Assembly (NCBI GenBank): GCA_003649445.1
Contig: QMRV01000035.1
Location: 1-23,264 of the forward strand
Direction: 5' to 3'
Origin: Thermoprotei archaeon
Lineage (GTDB): Archaea > Thermoproteota > Thermoprotei > Thermofilales > B15-G2
Length of the DNA stretch: 23,264 bases
Shown here in pieces: positions 7,762 through 15,365 of the stretch. The notes below the pieces were generated by a model. That model saw only the letters and a program-made list of their open reading frames with translations, was not told the DNA's origin and did not search any database. Numbering within the stretch: the stretch's first letter is position 1; each line of letters starts with the position of its first letter. The position numbers and the translations under genes are program-made.

Positions 7762-7956
7762 TTAAGAATTATTAGCGCGGCTACGATAGTAGCCTATTCT
7801 TGCTAAACGCTCAAGTTCCTTGAGTAGAGGCTGAGAATAAGTGTACAGCAGTGTACTGTAGTTGAGTTCTTTGGTGAGCTTCTTTGAGACCCTGGTTTCT
7901 CTCTGCCCCACACCAAATTTTTCTCCAGCGAGAAACTTAAAGTATAGGCGCTCTAC
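7762..7956 (-). CDS. Possible small or decayed protein gene, 64 open codons
   Basis: The 316-bp gap between the importer and kinase genes holds a minus-strand frame of 64 sense codons ending at TAA 7762-7764. The product is rich in K, E, L, R and Y (for example FKFLAGEKFG and LLKELERLARIGYY), with codons like those of the neighbours. A TGA lies directly before it and there is no ATG, GTG or TTG at its 5' end. The only usable internal start is a GTG at 7911, which would give 48 codons. TTTATTTAA at about 7972-7980 looks like a TATA box. It may be a short gene, the remnant of a longer one, or a chance frame. I do not recognise the family. The rest of the gap shows only a TCGCT/AGCGA hairpin (7988-7999) just after the kinase stop. 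Confidence 0.3.
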   Translation of the reverse strand, partial: VERLYFKFLAGEKFGVGQRETRVSKKLTKELNYSTLLYTYSQPLLKELERLARIGYYRSRANNS

Positions 7957-7999
7957 TCAGTAGGACTCCGTATTAAATAAACACTTTTCGCTTCAGCGA

Positions 8000-9106
8000 C
8001 TACTTTATTGTAAAATAGAGTATTTTGTAGGGCCCTCTTCTTGGATTATAGCAGAGCGCTATAGTGTCTTTGGGTAAAAGTTTTTCTCGAGTTACAACAG
8101 GTTTAAATTCTCCCCACCTGACTACGTGAGGATAATTGTACTTTATTTCTCTGAGCTTAACCAGCTTACCTTCAATTAGAGCGTATCTCCCTGCTAAAAG
8201 ATAGTAGCCGTCTGGCTCAGCTACTATTGTGCAGTGATACCTGTGTACATACCTATTAGGGTCGTATACCACTATATCGTTGTCGGGTGCCCTACCTATA
8301 GTAGCTATACTTTCAATTAAGTACTCGCGCCCCTCAAACACTATGTATGCTTTTCTCTTTAAGTCATGAGTCATTTCGCCTGCATTCTGATATCTTTTAC
8401 CCGGATCTCTATTCAGAGCTTTTAGAGCGACCTGGCTTATTCTCGCGCAAGGGAGCGCCGTATCTGCCATATTAGGGTTTTTGCCTGTGAGTATGTAGAA
8501 TAATAGGGCTCCCAGCTGATATACGTCGCTTCTAGTGTCGACTATTTTCTCCGAAATCTGCTCTGGTGCAGCCCACTCCGGCGTTACTATAACGTGCTGC
8601 TGTCTTTCAGGCGATATAGAGAGGTCTACTGCTGAATTGAAGTCTATAACTATGGGTTTGCTGTCTTTAAATAAAATGTTTTTAGGCTTAATATCTCCGT
8701 GAACAATATTTCTGTAATGCATATAGGCGAAAGCATCTAGTATTTCCTCGAACAGTTTTTCTGCCTGTTTTGGAGAAAAGGGGCCTTTTTCCGCAATTAT
8801 GTCTTTTAAACTCTTATCTCCAGCATACTCTTCTACAAGAAATACTTCTCCTCCGCTAGACCAGTGCTCGATGTAGCGGACAATATTAGGGTGATCCAGT
8901 TTACTGAGAACGATAGCTTCCTTAACTAATCTTTCTTTTCTCAGCTGGTCGTAGCCGTCTTTTTTCCTTGCGGGAGTTTTTACTACAACTCTTTCTCCAG
9001 CAGAATTTTCCGCTAAATACACGCAGCACATTCCACCTACTTTAATTAACTTGAGTACTATGTAGTGGTCTTTCTCACCCTCTAGTACTGCTCCTTTACT
9101 CAGCAT
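8000..9106 (-). CDS. Ser/Thr protein kinase with C-terminal FHA domain
   Basis: The 368-residue protein has a eukaryotic-type kinase domain (about 13-250): glycine loop VGGMCCVYLA, K43, E63 in helix C, catalytic HGD (136-138) with K140 and N143, DFN (155-157) in place of DFG, APE (180-182) and D194 in SDVYQLG. A forkhead-associated domain follows (about 258-355) with G271-R272, N276 and R289-Y-H291, so it probably binds phosphothreonine peptides. There is no membrane span. Its ATG overlaps the stop region of the upstream DUF131 gene, so it is co-transcribed and coupled to two small membrane proteins that may be partners or substrates. DFN still keeps the metal-binding aspartate, so activity is likely. 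The target is unknown. Confidence 0.92.
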   Translation of the reverse strand: MLSKGAVLEGEKDHYIVLKLIKVGGMCCVYLAENSAGERVVVKTPARKKDGYDQLRKERLVKEAIVLSKLDHPNIVRYIEHWSSGGEVFLVEEYAGDKSLKDIIAEKGPFSPKQAEKLFEEILDAFAYMHYRNIVHGDIKPKNILFKDSKPIVIDFNSAVDLSISPERQQHVIVTPEWAAPEQISEKIVDTRSDVYQLGALLFYILTGKNPNMADTALPCARISQVALKALNRDPGKRYQNAGEMTHDLKRKAYIVFEGREYLIESIATIGRAPDNDIVVYDPNRYVHRYHCTIVAEPDGYYLLAGRYALIEGKLVKLREIKYNYPHVVRWGEFKPVVTREKLLPKDTIALCYNPRRGPYKILYFTIK

Positions 9107-9392
9107 AATGTTCCGCGGCCTTTATTCTTCTATATACCAGGATTAAGTTAAGTATCATTATCGCTACAGCAATTACTGTGAGTACAGTTAGTATAATGGA
9201 AGCGTAGTCTCCCCACGCAACTCCAATCGGTATGAAAGGAAAAACTACTATAACAACTCCTCCGCTGACTTTTGCGCCGCCTTTAAGTGAAGCGAGCATT
9301 AGCACTATTGTTCCGATGAAAATTAGCAGAAATCCTATTAAGAAAAGCTTCATTCCAAGAGGCATTCCCTCCTCTCTAGTGTATACACTCAT
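9096..9392 (-). CDS. DUF131 (TIGR00304) membrane protein, second copy
   Basis: The 98-residue protein has two hydrophobic segments (about 13-37 and 62-88) flanking the DUF131-like core SGGVVIVVFPFIPIGVAWGD. The core corresponds to GGGLILIGPFPIVFGS in the preceding gene, so the two are paralogues. The start ATG has GGTGA a few bases upstream, and the gap to the preceding stop is only 4 bp. The 3' end overlaps the kinase gene by 11 bp. The family is archaeal and uncharacterised. The context suggests a membrane partner in kinase signalling, which is inference. Confidence 0.75.
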   Translation of the reverse strand: MSVYTREEGMPLGMKLFLIGFLLIFIGTIVLMLASLKGGAKVSGGVVIVVFPFIPIGVAWGDYASIILTVLTVIAVAIMILNLILVYRRIKAAEHYAE

Positions 9393-9396
9393 ATTT

Positions 9397-9657
9397 TCAC
9401 CACAGTAAGAAAGGTAGTAGAGATAAAATAAGGAATACTACAATAAGTACGATAGCCAGTATTATCATCATTCGGGTTATCTTAGTGCTAGAGCCGAAGA
9501 CTATCGGGAAAGGCCCTATTAGTATTAGACCTCCTCCCTCTACTTTTTTCTCGCCTTCTCCTCTCCTAGCCGCCTCAATGAAGAAGACTAGCATTCCGAC
9601 TATACACGCTACAATACCTATTATGACGAGCAGTAGGCCTAATAGAACTAAGTTCAC
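9397..9657 (-). CDS. DUF131 (TIGR00304) membrane protein, first copy
   Basis: The 86-residue protein has an N-terminal membrane helix (about 3-28), the family motif GGGLILIGPFPIVFGS (about 41-56) and a second helix (about 62-85). The start is GTG with TTTAAATAT centred 26 nt upstream, making it the leaderless first gene of the DUF131-DUF131-kinase operon. No function is established for the family. The glycine/proline motif between the two helices is the conserved part and is the likely functional face. Confidence 0.78.
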   Translation of the reverse strand: MNLVLLGLLLVIIGIVACIVGMLVFFIEAARRGEGEKKVEGGGLILIGPFPIVFGSSTKITRMMIILAIVLIVVFLILSLLPFLLW

Positions 9658-9678
9658 GTAACATATTTTACGTCAAAA

Positions 9679-9687
9679 ATATTTAAA
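9679..9687 (-). promoter_or_regulatory. TATA-like box of the DUF131-kinase operon
   Basis: TTTAAATAT on the minus strand is centred 26 nt upstream of GTG 9657, within the 36-bp gap after the M20 peptidase gene. Confidence 0.6.
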
Positions 9688-9693
9688 AATGAC

Positions 9694-11022
9694 TCAAGCT
9701 AGCTTGTAGAATTCAACTAGTGTCTTATACAGCAGGTCTATGCCTTTCTCAAGTACCTTAAGTGGAATACGTTCATTTACACCGTGAACCATTTTGAGAA
9801 GCTCGCTGAAAGATAGTTCAGGAGGCATTGGGATGTAGCCGTAAGCTACGCTCTTGAATTTCCAGCGGAAGAACCGCGAGTCAGTTCCGCCTGGAACCAT
9901 GTAAGCTGAAACAAGAGAACTAGGTAATTCTTTAGTTAGTACTTTTTCTGCAGCAGCGAATAGAGGCGTATTTATTGGAGACTCTGATGCCGGATCTCTT
10001 TTAATGAATTCTATAGTGTAGCCATCTTCACCTAGAATTTTCTTCAATGTTTCTTTAATCCAGTTTTCCGTAAAACCTGGTAGAAGACGACAGTCTATCG
10101 TCAGCTCGCATTCAGACGGAATAATGTTCTCCTTGTACCCGCCTTTAATTATAGTCGGTGCTAAAGTATTTTTCAGAAGTGTTGCTATGAATGCTCTCTG
10201 GCTTTTGTCCTCTATTTTCTTTAAAGCATATTTTCCGAGAGTAGGATTCAGCAGAATTTTAGCTAAGTAAGGTTTTCCCATAGCTTCAGTCATCTTTCTA
10301 ATAAATATTGAGGCGTGTTCTGTAGGAACAATAGGTGTGTCTAACTCAGCTATCTTTTTGACTGCTTCAGCCGCCTTGACTATAGCGTTTACTCCTACGC
10401 CAGGTATACTGCCGTGACCAGGCTCTCCCTTGAATTTTAATTTAAACCAGTAGACGCCTTTCTCTGCAGTCTGTATAGTAAAAACATACCCGTTTCCTAC
10501 TGGTATAGCGTAGCCTCCGCCTTCATTCACTACATAGTCTGCTTTAACTAACTCAGGCCTATTTTCGACAAGCCATCCTGCTCCCTTAGCACCGCCCATT
10601 TCTTCGTCGGCTGTCGAAGCATAGATAAGTTTCCCTTTAAACTTCTTTTCGTGAACAAGCTTTAAGAAGACATATAGCTCCATTACTGCAGCTCCCTTGC
10701 AGTCGAGTGCACCACGACCCCATACACACCCATCTTTAATGACACCGCCAAAAGGGTCTACTTTCCACTCCCTCGGGTCTGCTGGAACAACATCTAAGTG
10801 AGATAAAAGTAGTAGCGTAGGTCCTGGCTCACCACTTTCAACAGAAGCTACAACGTTTCCTCTATTTGGCTCACTTTCAATAACTTGTGCTTCAATACCG
10901 TATTCGGAAAGCTTCTCTGCAACTAACTTAGCTGCAGGAGTCTCGTTGCCAGGAGGATTAGAAGTATTTATTTTAATTAATTTGCTGAGAAAACACGCTA
11001 CTTCATCGATTTTAATTTCCAT
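9694..11022 (-). CDS. M20-family metallopeptidase (ArgE/DapE/ACY1-like)
   Basis: The 442-residue cytoplasmic protein has the full M20 two-zinc set: H75-x-D77 (SHLDVVP), D107 (GRGALDCKG), E140-E141 (TADEEMGG), E167 (VVNEGGG) and H413 (MVHGVNER). A lid or dimerisation domain (about 185-310) with GEPGHGSIPG lies in the middle. Length and the PGGTDSRFF segment fit the M20 peptidase/deacylase group that contains acetylornithine deacetylase, succinyl-diaminopimelate desuccinylase and aminoacylase-1-like dipeptidases. No arginine- or lysine-biosynthesis genes are nearby, so a general dipeptidase or aminoacylase is as likely as ArgE/DapE. ATG 11022 has a TATA-like box 25 nt upstream. Confidence 0.9.
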   Translation of the reverse strand: MEIKIDEVACFLSKLIKINTSNPPGNETPAAKLVAEKLSEYGIEAQVIESEPNRGNVVASVESGEPGPTLLLLSHLDVVPADPREWKVDPFGGVIKDGCVWGRGALDCKGAAVMELYVFLKLVHEKKFKGKLIYASTADEEMGGAKGAGWLVENRPELVKADYVVNEGGGYAIPVGNGYVFTIQTAEKGVYWFKLKFKGEPGHGSIPGVGVNAIVKAAEAVKKIAELDTPIVPTEHASIFIRKMTEAMGKPYLAKILLNPTLGKYALKKIEDKSQRAFIATLLKNTLAPTIIKGGYKENIIPSECELTIDCRLLPGFTENWIKETLKKILGEDGYTIEFIKRDPASESPINTPLFAAAEKVLTKELPSSLVSAYMVPGGTDSRFFRWKFKSVAYGYIPMPPELSFSELLKMVHGVNERIPLKVLEKGIDLLYKTLVEFYKLA

Positions 11023-11041
11023 GGAGAAATATCTACATGAA

Positions 11042-11072
11042 GAAAAATAAGCCTTAATTTGAATAAATATAA
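11042..11072. promoter_or_regulatory. Divergent promoter region, M20 peptidase / GNAT
   Basis: CTTATTTTTC on the minus strand (11042-11051) is 25 nt upstream of ATG 11022. AAATATAA on the plus strand (11065-11072) is about 29 nt upstream of ATG 11098. Both spacings predict leaderless or nearly leaderless mRNAs. Confidence 0.5.
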
Positions 11073-11097
11073 GTCTCAGAGCCCTTTAGCTTAGAGA

Positions 11098-11871
11098 ATG
11101 AATATTGTTCAAGCAAACTTCCGCTATACAGAAATATGTCTGAATAAAGCTTTAGAAAAACCTGAACTGTATTCCTTTGTTATACACGATATAAGGAACC
11201 AAAAGGATCGCACTAAAGTCTATGTAGCGGTTTCGGACAGTGAAGTAAAGGGCTTTCTGGTAGAGTATAAAGACAATGGAGACACGATACTAGACATCCG
11301 CCCCTTTAGTTTTGAGGCAGCTGAAGCTCTATTAAACTATGTTAAAGAAAACTACAGTAAAGCGCTAGTTTTCATAGACATAAGCTACGAACCTCTACTT
11401 GACAAAGTACTGAAACTAGAATCTAAGTACTATTTCTACTCAATGTCAGTTAAACCAGAGCACTTTAAGCCATTTACACTTCCGAACTGCACGTTAGAGA
11501 GAGTAGACTGTGTTCCAGAAAGCGTACCAGAAGACTGGAAGTACGTTAGAGATAGAATAGAGGAGCTACTGGAAGGCTACTTGTTTAAATACAAAGAGAC
11601 TCCTGTAGCTTTCGGCGGCTACCGCGTAGCTGAGCCAGAAGTCTATATGCTTGGCTCAATCTATGTTGACAAAAAATATAGAGGCAGAGGATACAGAAAA
11701 ACCATTACATCGCTTTTAGTTCAAAAAGCGTTTGAGAAAACGAGAACAGCATGTTTATGGGTCAGTACAGAAAATAAGCCAGCTATAGCAGTTTACAAAA
11801 AACTTGGTTTTAAAATAGATTCAACTGTAGCGTGGGGGTCTCTAGGCTTTAAATTAGTTCTCAAAGACTAA
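11098..11871 (+). CDS. GNAT-family N-acetyltransferase
   Basis: In this 257-residue protein the C-terminal half is a GNAT domain: strand MLGSIYVDKKY, acetyl-CoA loop RGRGYR (195-200), strand ACLWVSTENKPAI with N226, then YKKLGF (233-238). The N-terminal half (about 1-125) looks like a second, degenerate acetyltransferase-like fold without an acetyl-CoA loop, a tandem layout seen in other GNAT proteins. The acceptor substrate cannot be told. The gene is divergent from the M20 peptidase and its stop overlaps the convergent CPBP gene by 4 bp. Confidence 0.85.
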   Translation: MNIVQANFRYTEICLNKALEKPELYSFVIHDIRNQKDRTKVYVAVSDSEVKGFLVEYKDNGDTILDIRPFSFEAAEALLNYVKENYSKALVFIDISYEPLLDKVLKLESKYYFYSMSVKPEHFKPFTLPNCTLERVDCVPESVPEDWKYVRDRIEELLEGYLFKYKETPVAFGGYRVAEPEVYMLGSIYVDKKYRGRGYRKTITSLLVQKAFEKTRTACLWVSTENKPAIAVYKKLGFKIDSTVAWGSLGFKLVLKD

Positions 11872-12791
11872 CTACTTTCACGCAGTCCTCTGTACACTAC
11901 CCTAGCCAATTGCAGTAAAAACAAAAATATTATTAGCGAAACTATAGCAGGTACTCCTACTACACCAGTGTAAAACATATCTCTACTCCAGTAAGTTACC
12001 ATAAGCAAACTGGCTCCCCCATTATATGTTGCATGCGCTAAAGCTGGTACAGTAGCTGTTCCTGATTTACGGCGAAGCCATGCAAAAAAGTAGCCTAGTA
12101 TTACGCAAAATACTGTGAAAACGAGTACACCTAGAAGAGCCTTAGGGTTCGGGTACTTTACTCCGTACTCATAGCCTACTATTAGTATTAGTGGTGAGTG
12201 CCAAAGACCCCATACTACTCCGACTAATATAGCTGCTGCAGTAAATCCTAGTTTTTCCTCAAACTTATCTAAGAGATATCCTCTCCAGCAGGCTTCTTCA
12301 CCTAGCGCCGGAAGCAGAATTATTAAAGCATTAATGAAGACACCTATAGCAATACTTGCAACTACTACCGGAACTAGCTCTTCTGGCACAAGACCCCTTG
12401 TTAAAGCCATTATTGCCTCTTTTACCGAAGGCGGGCTTCCATAGACTATGAAGTATAGGAGAAAGTTTATTGCAGAAAGTATGTATACGTATACTACCGC
12501 AATCAAAGTATACTGCTTCTTTGTAAAAGAACTACCGTAGACTTTAGCTATAAGCACTAGTATTTTTACAGGAAAAGATCTCTTAACGTCTCTTAAGCTC
12601 AACTCGCTTAAACCGTACTTTAAAAGAGAATCTCCTTCCGCTTTACAGGCTATTATAGCGCCTACTAAAGGCATGAACATGAGGAAAGTAAACAAGAGTG
12701 GAGCATAGCTAGGCCATATTGAAGTTATCAGCGATAACGCAATAGAGGCAGTAAAAGCAATACTTAAAGCTAAAATAATACCTCGTACCAC
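11868..12791 (-). CDS. CPBP-family intramembrane metalloprotease (Abi/Rce1-like)
   Basis: The 307-residue polytopic membrane protein has the CPBP motifs: E165-E166-x3-R170 (EEACWRGYL), H198 in LWHSPL, and H253-x3-N257 (AHATYNG). These residues form the membrane-embedded active site in the Rce1/Abi family. Members process CAAX proteins in eukaryotes, and in bacteria some act in bacteriocin immunity. It starts with GTG 12791, 25 nt from a TATA-like box, and is divergent from a PadR-SdpI operon. SdpI is itself an immunity-type family, so a shared membrane-protection or membrane-signalling role is possible. The substrate is unknown. Confidence 0.87.
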   Translation of the reverse strand: MVRGIILALSIAFTASIALSLITSIWPSYAPLLFTFLMFMPLVGAIIACKAEGDSLLKYGLSELSLRDVKRSFPVKILVLIAKVYGSSFTKKQYTLIAVVYVYILSAINFLLYFIVYGSPPSVKEAIMALTRGLVPEELVPVVVASIAIGVFINALIILLPALGEEACWRGYLLDKFEEKLGFTAAAILVGVVWGLWHSPLILIVGYEYGVKYPNPKALLGVLVFTVFCVILGYFFAWLRRKSGTATVPALAHATYNGGASLLMVTYWSRDMFYTGVVGVPAIVSLIIFLFLLQLARVVYRGLRESS

Positions 12792-12828
12792 GAGGTATAT
12801 CGGACTCCGTAATATTTAAGTATTTTGG
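12781..12828. promoter_or_regulatory. Divergent promoter with palindromes, CPBP / PadR-SdpI
   Basis: AATATTTAAG (12811-12820) read on the minus strand is a TATA-like box 25 nt from the CPBP GTG. The adjoining TATTTTGG (12821-12828) lies about 27 nt upstream of the PadR ATG. Two short palindromes lie on the CPBP side: CCTCG-TACCA-CGAGG (12781-12795, over the CPBP start codon) and CGGA-C-TCCG (12801-12809, between the TATA-like box and the CPBP start). They are candidate operators for the adjacent PadR protein. Confidence 0.45.
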
Positions 12829-12851
12829 CTTCTATTCGATTCTAGATTTAG

Positions 12852-13208
12852 ATGTTTAGAGGAAAATTCTATAGAAAAATCAAGAAGGAGCTTTCGGCGG
12901 GCTTTTATACTGTAATTATTATGTTGATCTTGAGTAGATATGGCGCTTGCTACGGGTATAAAGTAATAAAAATTATTAGAGAACTTAGCCAAGGCTTTTT
13001 AAATCCAAGTGAGTCTACTGTATACGAGCTCCTGCATTCTCTTCAAAAAGAGGGGCTCGTTAAGTCTTACTGGGCTGAAGTAGCTGGAGGAGTGCCTAGA
13101 AAATACTATGAGCTTACTGAAGAGGGAAAAAAGCGTTTAAATGAAGTACTTAGCCTTGTAGAAGATTTCCTTAAAGTATTTGAAAAAATTAAAGGTGAGC
13201 TACTATGA
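12852..13208 (+). CDS. PadR-family transcriptional regulator
   Basis: The 118-residue protein is a compact winged helix: YTVIIMLILSRYGACYGYKVIK (helix with the G-x-x-YGY feature), the recognition region SESTVYELLHSLQKEGLV, the wing SYWAEVAGGVPRKYYELTEEGK, then a C-terminal dimerisation helix. This is the standard PadR pattern. ATG 12852 is nearly leaderless with respect to the TATA-like box. The stop overlaps the SdpI-like gene (ATGA), with AGGTGA just upstream for coupling. PadR proteins usually repress neighbouring membrane-protein genes in response to a small ligand, so it probably controls its own operon and perhaps the divergent CPBP gene. Confidence 0.9.
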   Translation: MFRGKFYRKIKKELSAGFYTVIIMLILSRYGACYGYKVIKIIRELSQGFLNPSESTVYELLHSLQKEGLVKSYWAEVAGGVPRKYYELTEEGKKRLNEVLSLVEDFLKVFEKIKGELL

Positions 13209-14008
13209 TAGACCTATTTGCCGAAATATTTTCACTCGTAATCATAGCTACTGGTATAGTCTCGCTGATCGCTGCCTCGAGAATAGAGCCAAATGTTTTC
13301 CTTGGATTCAGGCTTCCCTCGACGCTAGCTTCGCGTAGAGTGTGGAGGAAAATAAATAGGCTAGCAGGAGCCGCAGCAACAGCAGTAGGCTTAATTTCAC
13401 TTATACTTTCTTTTACACTTAGCGGAGTTTGCGCTATTATGTTTGCTGTAGTCTCGCTGACTACCATAGTAGGCTCGCTTTCACTGTACTCGTCTTTAAT
13501 ACTAGAAAGGGAGACTGGTAAAGAAGAGGGAGGAGACAAGCCCGTTAAAGTATTACCAGTAATTAAAGCTAGTCTCAGAGCTGTAGTCGTAGCGTTTGTT
13601 TTATTGACTATAGTAGCCTTATGTCTATGTCTCTTTTACCCCACTTTACCTGAAGTTTTAGCTGTACACTTTAATGTACAAGGTGACCCTGACTACTTTA
13701 TGAGTAAGAGCGGTTTTACCGTATTTTTCTTAATTTTATCTTTTGCTACAGTATACTCTCTTTCAGCAGTGCTCTTATCGGCTAGAGGAGCTCCTTTACT
13801 AGAAGATCGCAGAAAGAAAGAATACGTATTGACAATGATTAAAATTATTGAAGTGTTTCTTGCAGCAGTTCCCTTAGTATTAGCGCTAGTTGTTTTCGAA
13901 ATAATTTACTACAATATTTGCTGTAGTCACTTCGTTCACCCAGGAATTTTAGCTATAGCATCTGTTGTTATGCTAGTTGCTCTACTTATATTTTCTTTGA
14001 GAAGATAG
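13205..14008 (+). CDS. SdpI-like membrane protein with DUF1648, reversed domain order
   Basis: The 267-residue protein has about seven membrane segments. The first part contains the SdpI/YhfL signature: G34-F-R36-L-P-S, then W47-x3-N51. The later part contains the DUF1648 signature: L148-P149 then H155-F-N157, G160 and P162. In Bacillus SdpI, DUF1648 comes first and the SdpI domain last; here the order is the opposite. SdpI is the immunity protein and signal sensor against the SDP toxin and works with the autorepressor SdpR. Here a PadR gene in a 4-bp overlap takes the regulator position. No toxin gene is visible. The role as immunity or envelope-stress sensor is inference. Confidence 0.82.
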   Translation: MIDLFAEIFSLVIIATGIVSLIAASRIEPNVFLGFRLPSTLASRRVWRKINRLAGAAATAVGLISLILSFTLSGVCAIMFAVVSLTTIVGSLSLYSSLILERETGKEEGGDKPVKVLPVIKASLRAVVVAFVLLTIVALCLCLFYPTLPEVLAVHFNVQGDPDYFMSKSGFTVFFLILSFATVYSLSAVLLSARGAPLLEDRRKKEYVLTMIKIIEVFLAAVPLVLALVVFEIIYYNICCSHFVHPGILAIASVVMLVALLIFSLRR

Positions 14009-14010
14009 AA

Positions 14011-14049
14011 ACTTTAATTAAAGTATATTCAATCCAAATACTTTATTTT
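14011..14049. terminator. Inverted repeats between convergent genes
   Basis: A perfect 14-nt palindrome (ACTTTAATTAAAGT, 14011-14024) overlaps a stem of 8 bp, TAAAGTAT (14019-14026) with ATACTTTA (14038-14045), followed by TTTTA. It lies in the gap between the SdpI-like gene and tyrS, which converge, so bidirectional termination is likely. Confidence 0.45.
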
Positions 14050-14112
14050 AATGTATATAATTTTCGATATCAGATAGCAGTAATATTTAGTTAGCAGCAC
14101 TGCTTCAAGTAA

Positions 14113-15237
14113 TTATCGAGTAATTGTTATATGCTTCATTTCTTCTAAATACTTTTTGCCAGGCCCTTCTCTGAAGTGCTTGATTATAGGGTCTAGTATT
14201 TTAATTAATTCTTCTGCTACTGCTGCTTTTAAGTCAGCTGGATGTACTTCTCTTCGGCTGTATGCTTGTTCTAGTTCTTCGTAAGTGTTGAATATTTTTA
14301 CTTCTCCTGTTTTCTTGTTTACTACTTCAAAAGGCTCTGTTCTATTGTAAAAGATTATGTATTTTGTTAATTCCAGAACAGGATTTAGCTCTGTTTCACA
14401 CATAGGGCAATATGCTTTCTTTATTTTAGCTCTAATTTCTTCTGGTGTGTCGTGTATAAATATTGCTCCCTTAGGCTTTGATTTAGACATTTTAATGTCT
14501 AGTACTGTTTCTTCAAAAAGTTCTCTGTCACCCTTCTTTTTTGCTTCTAGCATTTTTTGTCTAGCTTCAGGAGGTATATCAAGACACATTAAGAGATGGT
14601 GGTGTACTGCTATTGGCTTGTATCCGAATTCTTTTTCGCCTATGTCTATTGCTATAACATGTGCTTTGCGCTGGTCTGTTCCTCCATGAGCTAAGTTTAC
14701 TCCTAGGCTGAAGATGTCTGCTACCTGCATTGGGACATAGAGTAATTGGGCGAAGTCGAGTTGCTCTACTTGCTTTCTACCCATTATTGTTATAGACCTT
14801 CTTACTCTAGATAGAGTGGTTCTCTTAGATACTCTAATGACGTTCTCAAGGTACTTTACTCCTAGCTTCTCGTAGAACTCTGAGCCTAAAATGAACTTGA
14901 CTTTATCTGGGTCTCCGCCAACTGCTTTAAGAGACATTTTGAGTGCTTCCTTAAAGTATCCTCCGGCAACTTTTCTGATAGTGTCTAGGTCTCCACTAAG
15001 CTTCTTATTTATCCAAGAATGATAGTCTGCTAGGAAAACTATTGTCTCGACTCCTGCTTTCTGGAAATCAGCTACTTTCTGCATACAAATGAGTCCCGTG
15101 CCTAAGTGTACAAAACCTGATATTTCAAAGCCTATGTAGTGTTTTAGCTTAATTCCTTCCTCAATGTACTGTTTTAAACGCTCAATGGTTAATACTTCTT
15201 CGGCAGGAGGCTTAGCGATAAGCTCTACTTTGTCCAC
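14113..15237 (-). CDS. tyrS: Tyrosyl-tRNA synthetase, archaeal type
   Basis: This 374-residue class I synthetase charges tRNA-Tyr. The HIGH-equivalent is HLGTG (44-48) within [15 protein letters not shown], and KMSKS is exact (249-253). The tyrosine pocket segment [25 protein letters not shown] (about 167-191) is of the archaeal/eukaryotic TyrRS type rather than TrpRS. It is slightly longer than the shortest archaeal TyrRS because of an insertion before KMSKS ([19 protein letters not shown]). A CPMC pair follows near 275. The start is GTG with an A/T-rich TATA-like stretch about 25 nt upstream. It is a stand-alone transcription unit. Confidence 0.95.
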   Translation of the reverse strand: MDKVELIAKPPAEEVLTIERLKQYIEEGIKLKHYIGFEISGFVHLGTGLICMQKVADFQKAGVETIVFLADYHSWINKKLSGDLDTIRKVAGGYFKEALKMSLKAVGGDPDKVKFILGSEFYEKLGVKYLENVIRVSKRTTLSRVRRSITIMGRKQVEQLDFAQLLYVPMQVADIFSLGVNLAHGGTDQRKAHVIAIDIGEKEFGYKPIAVHHHLLMCLDIPPEARQKMLEAKKKGDRELFEETVLDIKMSKSKPKGAIFIHDTPEEIRAKIKKAYCPMCETELNPVLELTKYIIFYNRTEPFEVVNKKTGEVKIFNTYEELEQAYSRREVHPADLKAAVAEELIKILDPIIKHFREGPGKKYLEEMKHITITR

Positions 15238-15254
15238 AGCTCAAATTCATTAAA

Positions 15255-15267
15255 ATAATTATAAAAG
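15255..15267 (-). promoter_or_regulatory. TATA-like box of tyrS
   Basis: The minus-strand TTATAATTATTTT stretch is centred about 25 nt upstream of GTG 15237, implying a leaderless mRNA. Confidence 0.55.
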
Positions 15268-15365
15268 TCTTGTCCTTCATTAACATATCTCCTAGTAAAA
15301 CAGTACTCTAATAGTATATTCTCTAAGGATCACACCATTCCACTGGAGGAGGTTCGCTATAGTCG

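Noticed and set aside
13189..13539. Minus-strand open frame of 116 codons across the PadR-SdpI junction
   Set aside because: Overlaps two well-supported plus-strand genes in an overlapping operon; no promoter and no recognisable motif.
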